NCBI GenBank assembly: GCA_963422465.1
Contig: OY730170.1
Location: 3,820,379 to 3,884,378 of the forward strand
Direction: 5' to 3'
DNA: 64,000 nucleotides
Source of the DNA: Lichina pygmaea
Lineage: Eukaryota; Ascomycota; Lichinomycetes; Lichinales; Lichinaceae
Below, in pieces: positions 1 through 11,830 of this stretch (position 1 is the first letter of the stretch; the number at the start of each line of letters is the position of its first letter). A model generated the notes under the pieces. The model saw nothing but the letters and a program-made list of their open reading frames with translations. It made no database searches and had not been told where the DNA came from. A program made the translations under genes and the position numbers.

Positions 1-1609
1 CTCCCTTCATCCGCTCCGTCGCGCATCGGGGATAGTAGAGGCCTTACTCTACTTGCTTGAGCGGGGCATGAGAGGGGGTCAGCCCAGAGTGCCGAGCACT
101 GCTCAGCTACCCCGCCGCCGCGGGCAGTATGTATAGTACGTATCCCCATACCTCGGTCCGTACCACTAAGCGCCCCTGCGCGCCGTGGGGCTACTCTCAA
201 CCTGGTATACCGTACGTGATCGTAGTGCAGGTGATGGCACTACTTCCGTACGACGGCGAGCAATATCAGAAGTAGTTCTTGTCCTCCTTCTCCCTCTCTG
301 CACACGGGCGATACGGTAGCTGGGATTCGCGAGAAGTGCTACAGTATTTCCGACGCAGAGCGGTCGCAATCGCGGTCCGGACATTGCACAGTGCCTCTGT
401 GCCTCTGTGCCTCTGTGCTTTCTGCGCTTCTTGTACGGAGTACGTACCGTACATGGGGCTTGCGTTGGGCAGCAACGTTTCAGGAGATGGAAGCTCGGAC
501 ATGAAACTGTACGTTACGGACGTACTACCGTAAAGTACGTACTGTAGTAGCTTTATGGGCGGTGATGTGATGGTACGAGGTCGTGGACGGTACTGTATCA
601 CCGTAGGGTACGTACGGAAGGGAGTATAGCAAGGGAATAAGGATCCGCGGAAGGAATCATGCCGCATTTTGCCTCTGTTTACCAGTACGTGACATTCCAC
701 TAAGTCCGCGTTGCTCCGTTATCGTGGCTTTGTTCGAGGGGCTGCCCTGTCAATTGTTGTTGCGCGGGGCCGTGGGCCCGGCTGCGCTTAGTCAGTGGTT
801 AGTCAGCTGGTCGATATACTTCTTCCCTCTCCGTTGCTTTGTACTGTACCTATGTACGTACGTACTCCCGTATGGTACATACGTACTAGTCATGCTCGTA
901 GTGATGCGTAGCAAAAGTCAGGGCCATTGCATGCCTATTGATTCACATACCCAGAGGTGTCCATACCATACTGTATTCAGGTCTTGATGATACCCACCTG
1001 ATGTCTAGGACGGTGTAACAGAGAGTCGCTGAGTAGGACTTCCAATGGTACCCTCGTACCCCTCCAGTGCTGCCCTGCATGCCCCTCGTAGATCAGGCAT
1101 CGATCCCGAGGCCTTGTCACGAAGCCTGTCACAGGGGAACATCTTTCATTCCCCTCCGTCCGAAACAGGGCTAGCGCAGGTGCGTCCATATTGCGGGGTT
1201 AGACTTTGTACGAGTACTCGTATGTACTGTACTGTAGCCTTGTTTTCGATTATGTCAGCCGACGGCTTCGAGGTAGCCAACTGCGTACCTTGTACGGAGT
1301 ACATACGTACATGGCTTACTAATACGAGAGCCGTAAGGGATGAGGTTCGACCGAAAAACATCGCAGTGCGCGCAACTGTGGGCTCTATTAGCCACCAAGC
1401 CAAAAGCGCTTTGGGCCCCGACCGTCGATGGTTTCTCATCGACTTCAACTCTTCCGCCGACGGTGCTGTGGTTCTTCAACGATCGTCCTACAGCAAAAGA
1501 AATCAAGATCGTGACGGGAACGTGACCATCCTTGCCCCACCAACTCCACATGATCACAATCGGACACCCGGCGCTGTGCGATTTGACATCAAGCCCCCCT
1601 CTGCCCCCC
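1..1609. other. Intergenic, GTAC-rich
   Basis: No gene recognised. The stretch is dense in GTAC and CGTACG words (for example near 125-145, 440-455, 520-545 and 850-890). Its short open frames have no recognisable domain and look like chance. Confidence 0.6.
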
Positions 1610-2567
1610 TCAGGACACCACCCTCCATATGCTCCGCACGCCGATCAAGCTGCTGACGGTCCCTGCGAGCCCGACGATGCCGTCGTCGAGGTTGATGTAT
1701 CCCAGCACCGAGCTCGGGATCGTGAGATCGCACAGGTCCGAGACGAGCTGCACCTTGGCCCCCGATCGTTCGCTGCGTCGACATGGGGTCAGTGGACTGC
1801 ACGTGGGCCACGCAGACGGAGGAGTGGCACGTGACGCTCACCGTTCGAGCCTCTTGCTCTCGACCACGCCTTCGCCCTCCTGCTTGTTGATCGATTGCTG
1901 TCGCTGTTGCAGCTGGAAAAGCTTGTAGGCTCCGGATACGGTGCTGAAGAGTAGCCCGACCAGCCACGCCTTGTAGGCTTCTCGCTGCAACCGTTTCGCG
2001 GAGGCCGATGGTCTGATGCCCGCCGCGTCGAGCTGTCCGGGGCAGAAGTATCAGCACAAGCGATCTTCCGCCGACCATCCTCGGTCTCGCCGAGGAACAG
2101 GCCTTACGTAGGTGAGCATGTCCAAGCTCAGATACATGGCATAGCCCAGCTGTCGTCCGACGGCGCAGTATCTCAGGACGGGATCGACGTTCTTCGCGTC
2201 CGCGGCCGCGGCAGCCGCCTTGAAGTGTTCGACGTTCTTGCCGACGCGCATCACCTTCCGGGCCAGGCCGAACTGTTTCTTGAGCGCGTCGAAGGGCGCG
2301 ATGCTCGACGGCGGCGCATTCGTGCGGAGCAGGTACCACGCGTAGAAGCGGGCAAAGTATTGGATCGTCCGCAGGAGCTTATCTCGGCCGGCTGACGCAA
2401 GACGGACGGGGTCAGCAAGGAACGCGAGATCCCGACGGACGTTTTGAAGTTCGCGAGACCGCCCTCCCATGTGAAAGCGGACACGTTCGAACCAACTCAC
2501 CCGTAGCTGCCACGAACCGTAGATAATGCGCCACGGAGGGATGATAGATCAACGCGTCGGCGACCAT
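1610..2567 (-). CDS. PEX11: Peroxisomal membrane protein PEX11
   Basis: Peroxin that elongates the peroxisome membrane and promotes peroxisome division. Four exons on the minus strand: 2567-2501, 2391-2108, 2032-1842 and 1772-1610, all with GT-AG junctions and consistent phase, giving 234 residues, the usual family length. The start at 2567 gives the typical opening MVADALIYHPSVAHYLRF. It is followed by the family hallmark GRDKLLRTIQYFARFYAWYL, which spans the first junction, and by a C-terminal half with the hydrophobic stretch LVGLLFSTVSG. An ATG at 2500 lies inside intron 1 and would lose the conserved N-terminus. The product is inferred to sit in the peroxisome membrane. Identity rests on these motifs. 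Peroxin paralogues such as PEX11B or PEX11C cannot be told apart here. Confidence 0.9.
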
Positions 2568-3425
2568 TCTGTCTCGATAAATAAAGGAGAAGCTTCTGCG
2601 CCCGAGAGGATGTTCGCTCGGCCGTGGTCGGCTCAACAACTCGGCTGCCCCTCGGGTCACCGTGATCGAGACCGTACGGTATGGGATGAAAAACCCTCTT
2701 GGAGATGACGGACGCTATTGCACCATCGTTCAAGACCGATATCGCGGATGATGTGCTATCGGACGTCGACTCTTCCTTGCATCGCCGTAAAAAGACGTCC
2801 GATGACCCTTGCCTTGCAGTGCCCTTGCCACCGTAGTCGCCTTGCCTCTGCGGGTGCAAGCGCGGCATGCCGACGATGCCAGTTCGAACCTCGGCACGCT
2901 GGCTCGTGTCCAGCCGGCTTAGTCAGACGTTGGTCATCATGATACCGTCGCCCGTCCTAAAGGCGTACTCGTACGAATTGTAAAGGGACGAGCTTCACAA
3001 CGCCCCCCGATGATGACATCATCTGCTCGTGGAATCTGTCGTCGAGTGTGAGACGATGAGAGGAGAAATGCTTACGTACTGTAGTACCCTATGTATGTGC
3101 ACATAGCGGCTGTTCCATCTACGGTAGTTGCAGCACTCGAGTACAGTATTCCTCGTCTTCGGCTTCACGATGACAGACTTGCTCGTACTTCTCCATCTGG
3201 GGCGACGAAATGTCGTTTGCACGGTAGCTGTCCGGGACATCAGGTGAACGCTGTCGTCGAGGATATAGGGATAGAGATAGTCTCCTAGCTGCTGCAGCGA
3301 CTCTGCAAATCAGGAGAGGTTCCCTACTTTGAGTTCCTCCAGACGACGACGTGGCCCGCCGACAGGTAACCTGATCCCTGGTCGACGGATTGAATGTAGA
3401 CATGACCACATCAAAGGACAAGACG
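2568..3425. other. Intergenic
   Basis: Lies between two minus-strand genes, so it holds the PEX11 promoter and the ABD1 3' flank. I saw no supported gene, RNA or repeat. Confidence 0.5.
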
Positions 3426-5842
3426 CTAGACCTTGTAGAAGCAAAAGGCGGTATAGAAGCCTGTGCGGTACGTGGCGGCAACACACGTCGGGCACGTAGT
3501 CAGCCCATCCGGAACTCGAACTCGACGGGTCAGAGTCGGCGGAGAGTGCAAGTACGCAAGACACAAGGAAGAACGGAGAGAGCAGGAGAAGAAGAAAAAG
3601 AAGAAGAAGAAGAAGAAGAAGAAGAAGAAGAAGAAGAAGAAGAAGAAGAAGAAGAAGAAGAAGAAGAAGAAGAAGAAGAAGAAGAAGAAGAAGAAGAAGA
3701 AGAAGAAGAAGAAGAAGAAGAAGAAGAAGAAGAAGAAGAAGAAGAAGAAGAAGAAGAAGAAGAAGAAGAAGAAGAAGAAGAAGAAGAAGAAGAAGAAGAA
3801 GAAGAAGAAGAAGAAGAAGAAGAAGGAGAACGTACCGGCAGCCTCCATCTCCTGCTGGCTGACGGACAACGGCCCGCGACCGCGTCCACGCACGTTCATG
3901 CGTTCGCTGAGAGGGCCCAGGACGGGATCGTCCTTCTCCTCGTCCCAGATGTCGAGGAACGATCTCCGATACTGCAGCTCGAGGTTGAAGTCCTCGGTGA
4001 TCCTGAGAGATTTCTCGACGCCGGTTTTTCGACTCGTCAGCGGCAACCCGGACGTGAGGAAGGGATGTATGCCAAGGTGTTATGTGTAGTCGTAGAGATG
4101 TGAGACGTCGAGATGCGAAAGGAGACTTACGCGCGAAAGGCTTCCCACGGCACAACGTACTCGGGAACACCCTCGACGGCCTCCTCGAGGAAGTAGCTGT
4201 ACTTCCACCCGAACGGAGGGCGGAAGACGCCGTCCTTGGGGGTCTGCGCTGGAAACTGAACGCGGTATATGTCATTTCCCCATTCGAGCCTCGAGCGCTC
4301 GGTCGGAAGCTCCCCGTCCGGCGGGCCATCCTTGGCCTCGGCGGCAGCCTCCTTCGGTCGTCCGTCGTCGTCGTCGTCGTCGTCGTCGTCGGCGGTCGTC
4401 GAGGGCGACTCCTTCTTCTGGTGGTACTCGGTCACTTTGCGGGTGATGACGTCGGAATTCGGGATGACACCCAAGAACCGTCCGCCCTTCTTGAGACTGC
4501 CGGCCACGTTCCGCAACATGCCCCGAACCTTGTCCTCGCTCTCGAAGGCGTAGTGCATGCAGAACATCATCGACACGACGTCGAACCCTCCGCCTCCCCA
4601 GCGCGAGCCGATGGCGCCGTCGATGCCGACTTCCCGGACCAGTGGAATGTCTCCGAGCCAGCCTCCGAAGCCGTCGGCGACGAAGAACTCGGCGTGAAAG
4701 CCCCGCGACTGCCGTCCGTTTGGCTGCCGTCTGTCCGGACTCCGGCGATCGCGTCCCATCTGACGATAGCGGTCTCGGGCCTGCTCGATCGACACCTCGG
4801 CCGGGTCGACGCCGACGTAGAGCTCGACGGCCTGGGGCGCCTGCTGCCATTTCCCCAGGTCGCCGCCCTTGCCGCAACCGATGTCCAGGATCATCAGGCC
4901 CTTGCGCCTCTCGGGATCCAGGCCACCTCCATCCATGCCTTCGGCCCATCGGCCCGATCCTTCGTCTCCCTGCCGATGGGACTCGTCCGGAGAGAACTTC
5001 TGGATGAGGGTGCTCTTGACCCAGTTGTTGTAGCTCCGCAGGCCGCGGATCGTGCTCTGCGTGTTCCGCCAGTCTCGACCTCGTTCGGGCACGGCGTTGT
5101 AGTGCTCCCTGACCACCTCGTGCGTACCCCGAGCGGCCGCGTCGAGCTGCGAAGCCCGGACCTGGGCCTCCTGTCGCTCGAGCTGCTGCCTCCGGAGGGC
5201 CTCCTTCTCCGCCGCCGTGAGACGAGACGCGCCGCCGGGCCGCTTGAGCTTCCGCGGTGGCGATCGCGCCCGTGGAGAGGGCGTCCGCCGCGGCGGGATC
5301 GGCGAGCGCGAGCGTCGGCGCTCGGCCGGCCGCGCTCCTCCTTCGTCATCGGCCGACGTCGCTCGAGGGGGCGAGCGTGACCGCCTCCGGGAACGTGGCG
5401 ACCGCGATCGGTCCCTGCGCCGTTGGTCGGCCAGGGTCCTGCGCCCCGCTTTGGACGTCGCCTCGGCTCCTGGCGCCACCTTCCGACGGGGGATGCGAGG
5501 AAGGTTGGCCGCCGTCAGTGGCACGGGGGATGGATCGGACGAGGCTTGGTCCACCGATGGCGACACCTTGCGCTTCTTCGTGCTTGGTGTCGCATCTGCA
5601 TCGTCTGCTCTCGGCCTGGCATCAGCTTCCTCCGGCTGGCCGGCCTCGACATCTCGTCCTCTGCTCTCCTCTGCCGTCGGTGAAGATCTTCTGCGGTCGG
5701 CATCGTCAGGGCCTCCTGACCGCTGTCGCTTCCTCGTGCTGGCGGGTGCCATCTCTGATGCATCTACCGTTCTGTCGACCGACGCCCTGGCTGTCCGCGC
5801 TGGGCTGACCTCGGAGGCCATGGTGGCACCGGAGTCCGTCAT
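3426..5842 (-). CDS. ABD1: mRNA cap guanine-N7 methyltransferase with SR-rich N-terminus
   Basis: Nuclear enzyme that methylates the 5' guanosine cap of nascent mRNA using SAM. Exons 5842-4131, 4032-3836 and 3460-3426 keep phase and encode 647 residues. Residues about 1-240 are a disordered extension with an arginine-serine repeat region near 143-197. The catalytic domain begins at the HYN motif near residue 247. The SAM-binding motif LDIGCGKGGDL is near 319-329, and VSMMFCMHYAFES follows. The last exon supplies only the C-terminal strand GFYTAFCFYKV, as expected for the family end. The last intron (375 nt) contains a (GAA)n/(TTC)n array of about 226 bp. The first ATG of the long frame is used as start; an in-frame ATG lies 7 codons later. 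Assignment is secure from motifs; exon 1 could hide a further intron. Confidence 0.92.
3598..3825. repeat. (GAA)n microsatellite, about 75 units
   Basis: An almost uninterrupted GAA run, flanked by a few imperfect units. It lies wholly inside the last intron of the cap methyltransferase, just downstream of its 5' splice site, so the transcript carries (UUC)n. The poly-Glu, poly-Lys, poly-Ser, poly-Leu and poly-Phe frames across it are artefacts. Confidence 0.97.
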
Positions 5843-5890
5843 GCCGGCATTTGATTGTGGCCGGGGCTGACCGTGTCAGAAGAGGCACAG

Positions 5891-6379
5891 TCAGCAAAAG
5901 TCATGGACGGATGCAAGCCTTACTTGGTGCACGTGTCGGACAACAGGTGAATGCCTCGACGAGAGCGATGTGAGAGGTTCAGGCGTCATGACGTCGGCAG
6001 TTGCAGGACAATCGAGCGGTCTTTTGGGATTGCCATCCTCGACGTCGCGTGTGTTTTCGGTCTGAGGGGCCGACCTGAAGACATCTCTCGCTGGGTCGTA
6101 CATGATCGGCCCGCGATGCGCCACGGACCCGTCTTGGCGATCCGACGGTAGTTGCTGCAGTAACCGACGCACAGAATTATGTTCTTTTTCGACGTATGCA
6201 AGCCCTGTGCTGAAGCGTACTGAATTAGCCACCGACGACGCTGGACCGAGACTGTAGATGCCTTGGACTGAGCTGACGTCGACCTTCGACCCTGACACAT
6301 CGACCTTACCTCGTAACTCCTTCCGTTTCTCAACCACGCTGAAGCGAGCGAAAGCGGCAGACCTACGAGTACAACGCAA
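5891..6379 (-). other. Unassigned open frame upstream of ABD1
   Basis: A minus-strand frame of about 160 codons with ordinary-looking composition (for example SSVANSVRFSTGLAYVEKEH). It opens with TTG rather than ATG, and contains plausible donors (GTAAGG near its start and end) and acceptors. It could be a small intron-containing gene, upstream exons or untranslated leader of ABD1, or chance. I recognise no domain. Confidence 0.2.
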
Positions 6380-6586
6380 GGGGCTCAGCAGAGGTACTGT
6401 ACTTACGTGTGTTTACGATAATCGTCAAGGATCACTTGGCTGCAGCAGCCGCTGAAGGTACGGGAGCTATATGCTGCATCGCGATGATGGTCTACAGACC
6501 AAGCTCCGAGCTCTGCCGCTGACTTTCTTTAGGCCGCTCGGTCCTCGAGGCTTTCCAGGGAGCTGTATTGACACCACGACAACATC

Positions 6587-8355
6587 ATGGGGTCCGACCC
6601 GCAGTACACATCCTACCCGGAGCTGTCGCTAGCGCAACACATCTTCCACCTGACCAATCCCAAGGCCACGGACGAGACCCGGAAGACGTCTTTGGAGCTG
6701 TTGCAGGATGCCATCTCACGGCACAAGATGGCGCCGCTCTATCGATACCTGGCTCACCCTGGGGACGGGGTGCTCAACGCGCCAGGTGAGGGCAGGGCAC
6801 AGAGACCGGCCGACGCGAGGCCAGGTCAGCCAAGCCCGGCGACGACCGTGGCGGCGACGATGATGGAGGTCGATCGGGTCAGCTTCCCGTGGGACGAGAA
6901 GCTCTACGAGCAGCTGCAGAGCGAAAACGACAAGGAGCTGGAAGCGCTGGAGAAGGCAGAGGTCGAGGCGGCCGAGAGCGCCGGCGAGACCGAGGTTCAG
7001 GCCGCCAAGGGGAAGGTGGCCGAGTTCTGGGCTCGCGTTGCCGACAAGGTGAGAACCCTTCAGGGGCGTCGCCGTCTCGCCTCGTCTCTCGGACGGACGG
7101 GCGTCGCGTACATGCTCGATGTTGCGAGAGCCTGGCGTCCGTACCGATCTAACCCACCGGAGCGACCAGGACAAAGCTCTGGCCGCCTACGAGGCCGTCT
7201 TCGAGAAAGTCGGCGTCTTGGGCACGCGTATCGATCTCGTTCTGGCCATGATCCGGATCGGCCTGTTCTTCGGCGACAAGCTGCTGGTGAAGAAGAACGT
7301 CGAGCGGGCCCAGACGCTCGTCGACAGCGGCGGAGACTGGGACCGACGGAACCGACTGAAGGCGTACAGGGGCCTGCACCTGCTGACGGTGCGGTCCTAC
7401 AGCCTGGCCGCGCCGCTGCTGCTGGACAGCCTGTCGACCTTCACCAGCTACGAGCTGTGCACGTACTCGTCGCTCGTGGTGTACGCCGTCCTGGCCGGGT
7501 CGGTGGCGCTGAAACGCGTCGACTTCAAGGCCAAGGTCGTCGACGCGCCCGAGATCAGGGCCATCCTCGGCGACGGCGAAGAGAAGCTGTCGGCCCTGAT
7601 CGGCACCATCTCGGCCGGCCCGGGCGCGGACGACGCCGACGCCGAGATGACCGACGCGGCCGCGGCCGCGGCCACGGCCACGGCGACGCCGGCGCCGGCA
7701 CCGGCAGCGACGGCGGTCAACCTGACGACGCTGGGCCAGTCGGCGCCGGGCCAAGCCGAGGTGGAGACCCCGATCGACTTCGGCCCGCTCGCCCAGCTCG
7801 TCAACAGCCTCTACGCGCGCAACTACCAGTCCTTCTTCGTCGCGCTGGCGGCCGTCGAGGAGAGCTTCCTCGGCCAGGATCGATACCTGTACGAGCATCG
7901 GCGCTGGTACGTGCGAGAGATGCGGTTGCGTGGGTACCAGCAGATGCTGCAGAGCTACCGAGTCGTCGGGCTCGCCAGCATGGCTCGCGATTTCGGGATC
8001 ACGGTGGACTATCTCGACCAGTGAGTCTTCGTCCCACATGATCGTCTCCTTCCCCCTTCGCCCTCCCATCTTTTCTTCCCCTCGCCGTGACTCCATCCTC
8101 TCCGACCGCGAGAGAAGCAACGGCACACTAAGCATCCGATGCAACTCGGCCGGGAACTCTAGCGATCTCAAGAACTTCATCGCCGCCAACCGCATCCCGT
8201 GCACGATCGACCGCGTCAACGGCGTCATCGAGACGAACCGGCCCGACGACAAGAACAAGCAGTATCAAGGCGTCGTCAAGCAGGGCGACGCCCTGATCAC
8301 CAAGCTGCAGAAGTACGGCCAGGCCGTGCGCCTACGGGGGAGCGAGAGGGTATAG
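6587..8355 (+). CDS. RPN7: 26S proteasome regulatory subunit RPN7 (PSMD6)
   Basis: Non-ATPase lid subunit of the 26S proteasome. Exons 6587-7048, 7170-8020 and 8163-8355 give 501 residues. Intron 1 has a CTAAC branch site and joins ADK to DKALAAYE; intron 2 joins YLD to HDLKNFIAANR. The N-terminus MGSDPQYTSYPELSLAQHIF is typical of fungal Rpn7. A helical repeat region (about 150-300) is followed by the PCI domain, ending with the conserved C-terminus IDRVNGVIETNRPD and a helical tail. It is longer than most relatives because of an Ala/Thr/Pro-rich insertion around 310-345 and a low-complexity stretch near residues 65-90. The start is the only ATG matching the family. Confidence 0.93.
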
Positions 8356-8689
8356 ATGAAGATAGGACGTCCATTGTAAGCAATACACATCTTCTGGGCT
8401 CGTGCTCTGATCCTGAGATATGCGCCATCGCCGTGATAGTAGTATCATCACCCCTTGGTTTCGTTGCATATCATCCCTACTAGCAGAGACCATATAAGAC
8501 GTACAAGTGTTTACTGTACATTAAATACCATCCCTCCCCTACTTGTACTCAGATACACTTGGTCTTGGTAAAGGACAGCACGGTCTGCACACAGACATGA
8601 CAGTATATCTTGATATATTTGAACCGTAGCCATATTACGAAGTCCTTTATCAAGCATGTATGAATAGGCTAAGGATGAGGTTTCTTGCA

Positions 8690-9321
8690 ACGATTTAACA
8701 GATGAACATGTATCCATATGTATTGTATTAAGATCCTCCACCGTTCTAAAGCTAGCTAAGCTAGATTATGCTGGGAATACCATGAAAGCGGTAAGGAAAC
8801 CTTTGGTCCAGGTGACTAGTCACCTGCACCTAGGATAAAAACCTCCCCGGCGGCCCCTGGGCGGGCGCCATCCTACCGAGAGACTATAGAACAAAGAAAG
8901 TGACTGCCTGGCAGTCAAGCAGGGGGGGAGTTGATCCCGGGCCCAGGAGAACTGGGAGAGAAGGCCAAGACGTAGGAACCACGGGGCCAGGACAGCTGCT
9001 GCCTGATGGTTAGAGGTCAGCTGCTGGAAGTTAGTTGTGGAGGTGAGCTGCCGCAGCACCCATCGCTCGCTGGCGAAGCGCTGGCACTGGAGCATCACAT
9101 GTTTAGCTGTCTCCTACTACCACCCACAGGGGCACGCTGGAGACTCAAAGCCAGAGACCCAGCAGCGGTGAAGAAAGACAGCAAAGCTGATCTTGCCTTT
9201 GCGGATCTGTGTCAGAACACTGGTGTGCGCCTTCGGTAAGCTGGCGTGCAGTCGGAGCACTGCTGTGTGGGGTATCTCGTCAGGCTTCCACGCCCCCCCT
9301 GGGTTGGGGTCAGTGGTCTGG

Positions 9322-9361
<40 letters not shown>

Positions 9362-10280
9362 CGTGGTGGCCCTCTTTCTAGCTGTCGCCAGCGGTCCCAG
9401 CACCATTGCTCTGCTAGTTGGTAGGCTAGCCAAAGTGTCTGTGGTGGCGGTGTGGGGTGGTAGCCTGTCAGGGGTTGTGCGGGGCCCTGGCGGGGGTTGT
9501 CCGACCGGGGGGGGAGGCCAAGTCCTGTACGTATTACCCGTGCCTTGGAGGTACTCCGTACCTCCCCTCCCCTCGCTAGCTCGGTCGGGACACCGTTACT
9601 CTGTAAGGGTGTCCGACAGCGCAACGGTGTGGACAGCGCAACGGTCATCTTCCAGAAAATCAGCTTTGCAGTTCTATAACTTCACAACGTAACGACTAAA
9701 TTGAAATCTGATTTGCTTATCTGATTCCCCTACTTCTCTAGTATAATCCCTGAAGTTTTAGAACTCTTGTAAATTTTATAGCATTGCTGAGAAACTATAG
9801 TAGCTACTAGACCAATAACAGATCCTTGACAGATCAAATTTACAAGTAATAACTTTACAACAGAGTGATAAAACTGTAGATTTTATAGGCCTATCTGATT
9901 CTACATCAGATATTCTATCAGTACCCAAGGTGTCGCCTTGTCCGGAGATTCGTGGTGTTGTTGAAAGGCTGTGGTGATTGCTGGCTCCACCATCACCGGT
10001 CAGCTGGACAGAGCTTCCTGTTGGCCGGAATCTTACCACTTCAAGAAGGAGTTCCCTTGAGGTGACTTTCAGGACATCGTGCAGGAACATTGAATCTGCT
10101 AGCTATTCTGGGATTGAGAACTCTGTGTCAGGAATAATGGAACCAAGAGCTTCCTGGATATGATCCTCAGCCTCAGTGTATGAGGAAGCGGCCTCCCCCT
10201 GAGCGACGGCTAGATTGTTGTCTGCATGCACGTGACCAGCCTGCAGAGTTTTCCTCTTCTTCTTTGTCATCACTTCTAGA
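8690..10280 (-). mobile_element. Tad-like LINE relic, internally deleted
   Basis: Minus-strand remains of a non-LTR retrotransposon. At 9300-8820 a broken frame reads LRLHASLPKAHTSVLTQIRKG, then CPCGW, two stops, and ETAKHVMLQCQRFASERW. That is the CCHC-like tail after the reverse transcriptase and RNase H of fungal Tad-type LINEs. A piece of the preceding region (LWLAYQLAEQWCWDRW) lies at about 9470-9370, beyond a poly-G run. The 3' UTR near 8760-8690 matches a stub at 59.0 kb. At the 5' side, 10270-9776 holds a frame starting MTKKKRKTLQAG with one in-frame stop, probably ORF1. Most of ORF2 is missing, so the copy is dead. The ORF1 link is inferred from order, strand and a second copy at 40.6 kb. 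Confidence 0.75.
9323..9361. repeat. Poly-G run of 39 bases
   Basis: Uninterrupted G tract inside the LINE relic. Runs this long are rare and their assembled length may be inaccurate. Confidence 0.9.
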
Positions 10281-11393
10281 TTTTAGTCAGACAAGAGAGA
10301 CAAATCTGCACAGTTGACCAGTTGTCAGCTACAGCACCTCTCCACATAGTCGACCAGCTGTCAGCTTTTGATTTGACACCCTGATCTTTCACCTGACAGA
10401 ACTACTGGATGTTCATCAGAAACATTGGCAGAATTCCTTGACATCGCGTTTTTGATGAAGATTATTGGTGCTTGCAAACTGGTCTGAAATTGGCCATACG
10501 TACAAACGTACGTATATATGTACAGTGAGCGTGTGTAGTAAGTATGTCTCCTGAGAAAGACATGTGTCTTCAGCTGGCAAGTGTCTTGATCGAAGCCATG
10601 CTGCTGGGTCATGCGCTACGCTACGTATTACTGTACTGCAGCCGATCAGCATTCTTCCAGAAGATCTGATCCTATCGTTATACTCGTCTTTGGCAGGTCC
10701 ACATGATGGCAGCATGGGCAACTTTGAGAAGAGGGAAGGTACGGTAAGCATTGGAGCCGAGTTTGACATGGACATGGACATTCGAGGGGTGCCGTCGCAA
10801 TCGTCTCTTTGAACGATCTCACTATAGAGAACTGTTGGGTCCAACGAACGGCATGCATCGACAAAGGTTCACCGCTAGGACGTACCCTCGTACGTACGAA
10901 GTACGACACCGAAACCACGGCTCGGGTCCCTGCGAGACCAATCATGCAGCCAAGGCCTTGCTTTTCCTCAGACAGGGCCATGCAGCGATGCTACAGTAAC
11001 TGCCCAATCCGCCCGGGGAGCAAGTGCCGGCCGGGTTGCAATGCGAGATTGACCGGGTCCCGTCCAGGAAGCACGGAAGCTGGTGGGACAGGGCAGATGG
11101 CGCAAACCAGGATCGCGTATCATCCGATACAGTACGGAAGTATGTGGTCATCGACCGGGTGCGCAAGAGCTCCGGAGAACGACGAACGGAAGCAGCCACT
11201 TCATCTGACCGCTTTCGACCGTGGGCTGGCTGCAGCAGCCTATGGCTGTCCAGCACGGAATGTACGGTACCGTACAGCCTTGCGGCTGTGCGGCAAATGC
11301 GTCGCATCCTGAGCCCACCCCGGAGGCCCGCTTGACCGGACAGAGTGGCGCTGACGACCGCATTCACCTCGAACCCTTGTCTCAGCAGTGTGC
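10281..11393. other. Intergenic
   Basis: Includes the 5' flank of the LINE relic, with a short duplicated GACCAG-TGTCAGCT word at 10314-10370. GTAC-rich words occur at 10498-10520 and 10880-10900. No gene recognised. Confidence 0.5.
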
Positions 11394-11674
11394 TCACCGC
11401 CTCCTTGTCCCTCGGTCTGCCCAGGCGTGCCAAGTCAATCCTTCGGCCGACGTCTCCCATGAGTCGTGCTCATCAATGGACGCGGCCTGGTCCGTGCAGC
11501 GGACCTCGTCCACCCCCCTCTCTTGACTCACGCTCATCCCTATGATAGGGCTAGCCCGACGGGCCATGACACCGGCGACGTCTCGTGTCGTCTCAACTCA
11601 CCTAGTAGCGGTAGACCGCTGCCGGCCCGGACCTCCATTAACCGGCTTCCTTCCTCCTCCAAGGACACGGACAT
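11394..11674 (-). CDS. Candidate small protein, 72 residues
   Basis: Two-exon model: 11674-11602 and 11539-11394. The donor is GTGAGT, the acceptor is CATAG, and the phases match exactly through to a stop. It starts MSVSLEEEGSRLMEVRAG and ends TWHAWADRGTRRR. I do not recognise the product. The frame is closed by a stop shortly upstream of the first ATG, which supports this start. It is divergent from the membrane-protein gene with only about 156 bp between the starts, so it may instead be part of that promoter. Confidence 0.3.
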
Positions 11675-11830
11675 TTCTTCCAGCCCATCCCCGCTTGACC
11701 CTGCCCTGCGCTCGTGGAAGACGTGGACCGGCGGCGTTGAGCGACCCTGAGCCGGAGTTGTTGATGGTCGTCCCGCTCAATTGTCCAGCAGGTCTACGCA
11801 GGCCGACTGTTGCTTTCCGCTCCAGTCACG

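Noticed and set aside
3390-4329. Long frames with poly-Glu, poly-Lys, poly-Ser, poly-Leu and poly-Phe
   Set aside because: All are translations of the intronic GAA/TTC microsatellite plus shadows of ABD1 exons.
4082-5380. 432-codon plus-strand frame over ABD1
   Set aside because: Antisense shadow of a GC-rich exon; the minus strand has the recognised catalytic motifs.
9212-9433. Poly-Gly and poly-Pro frames at 9.3 kb
   Set aside because: Translation of the poly-G run.
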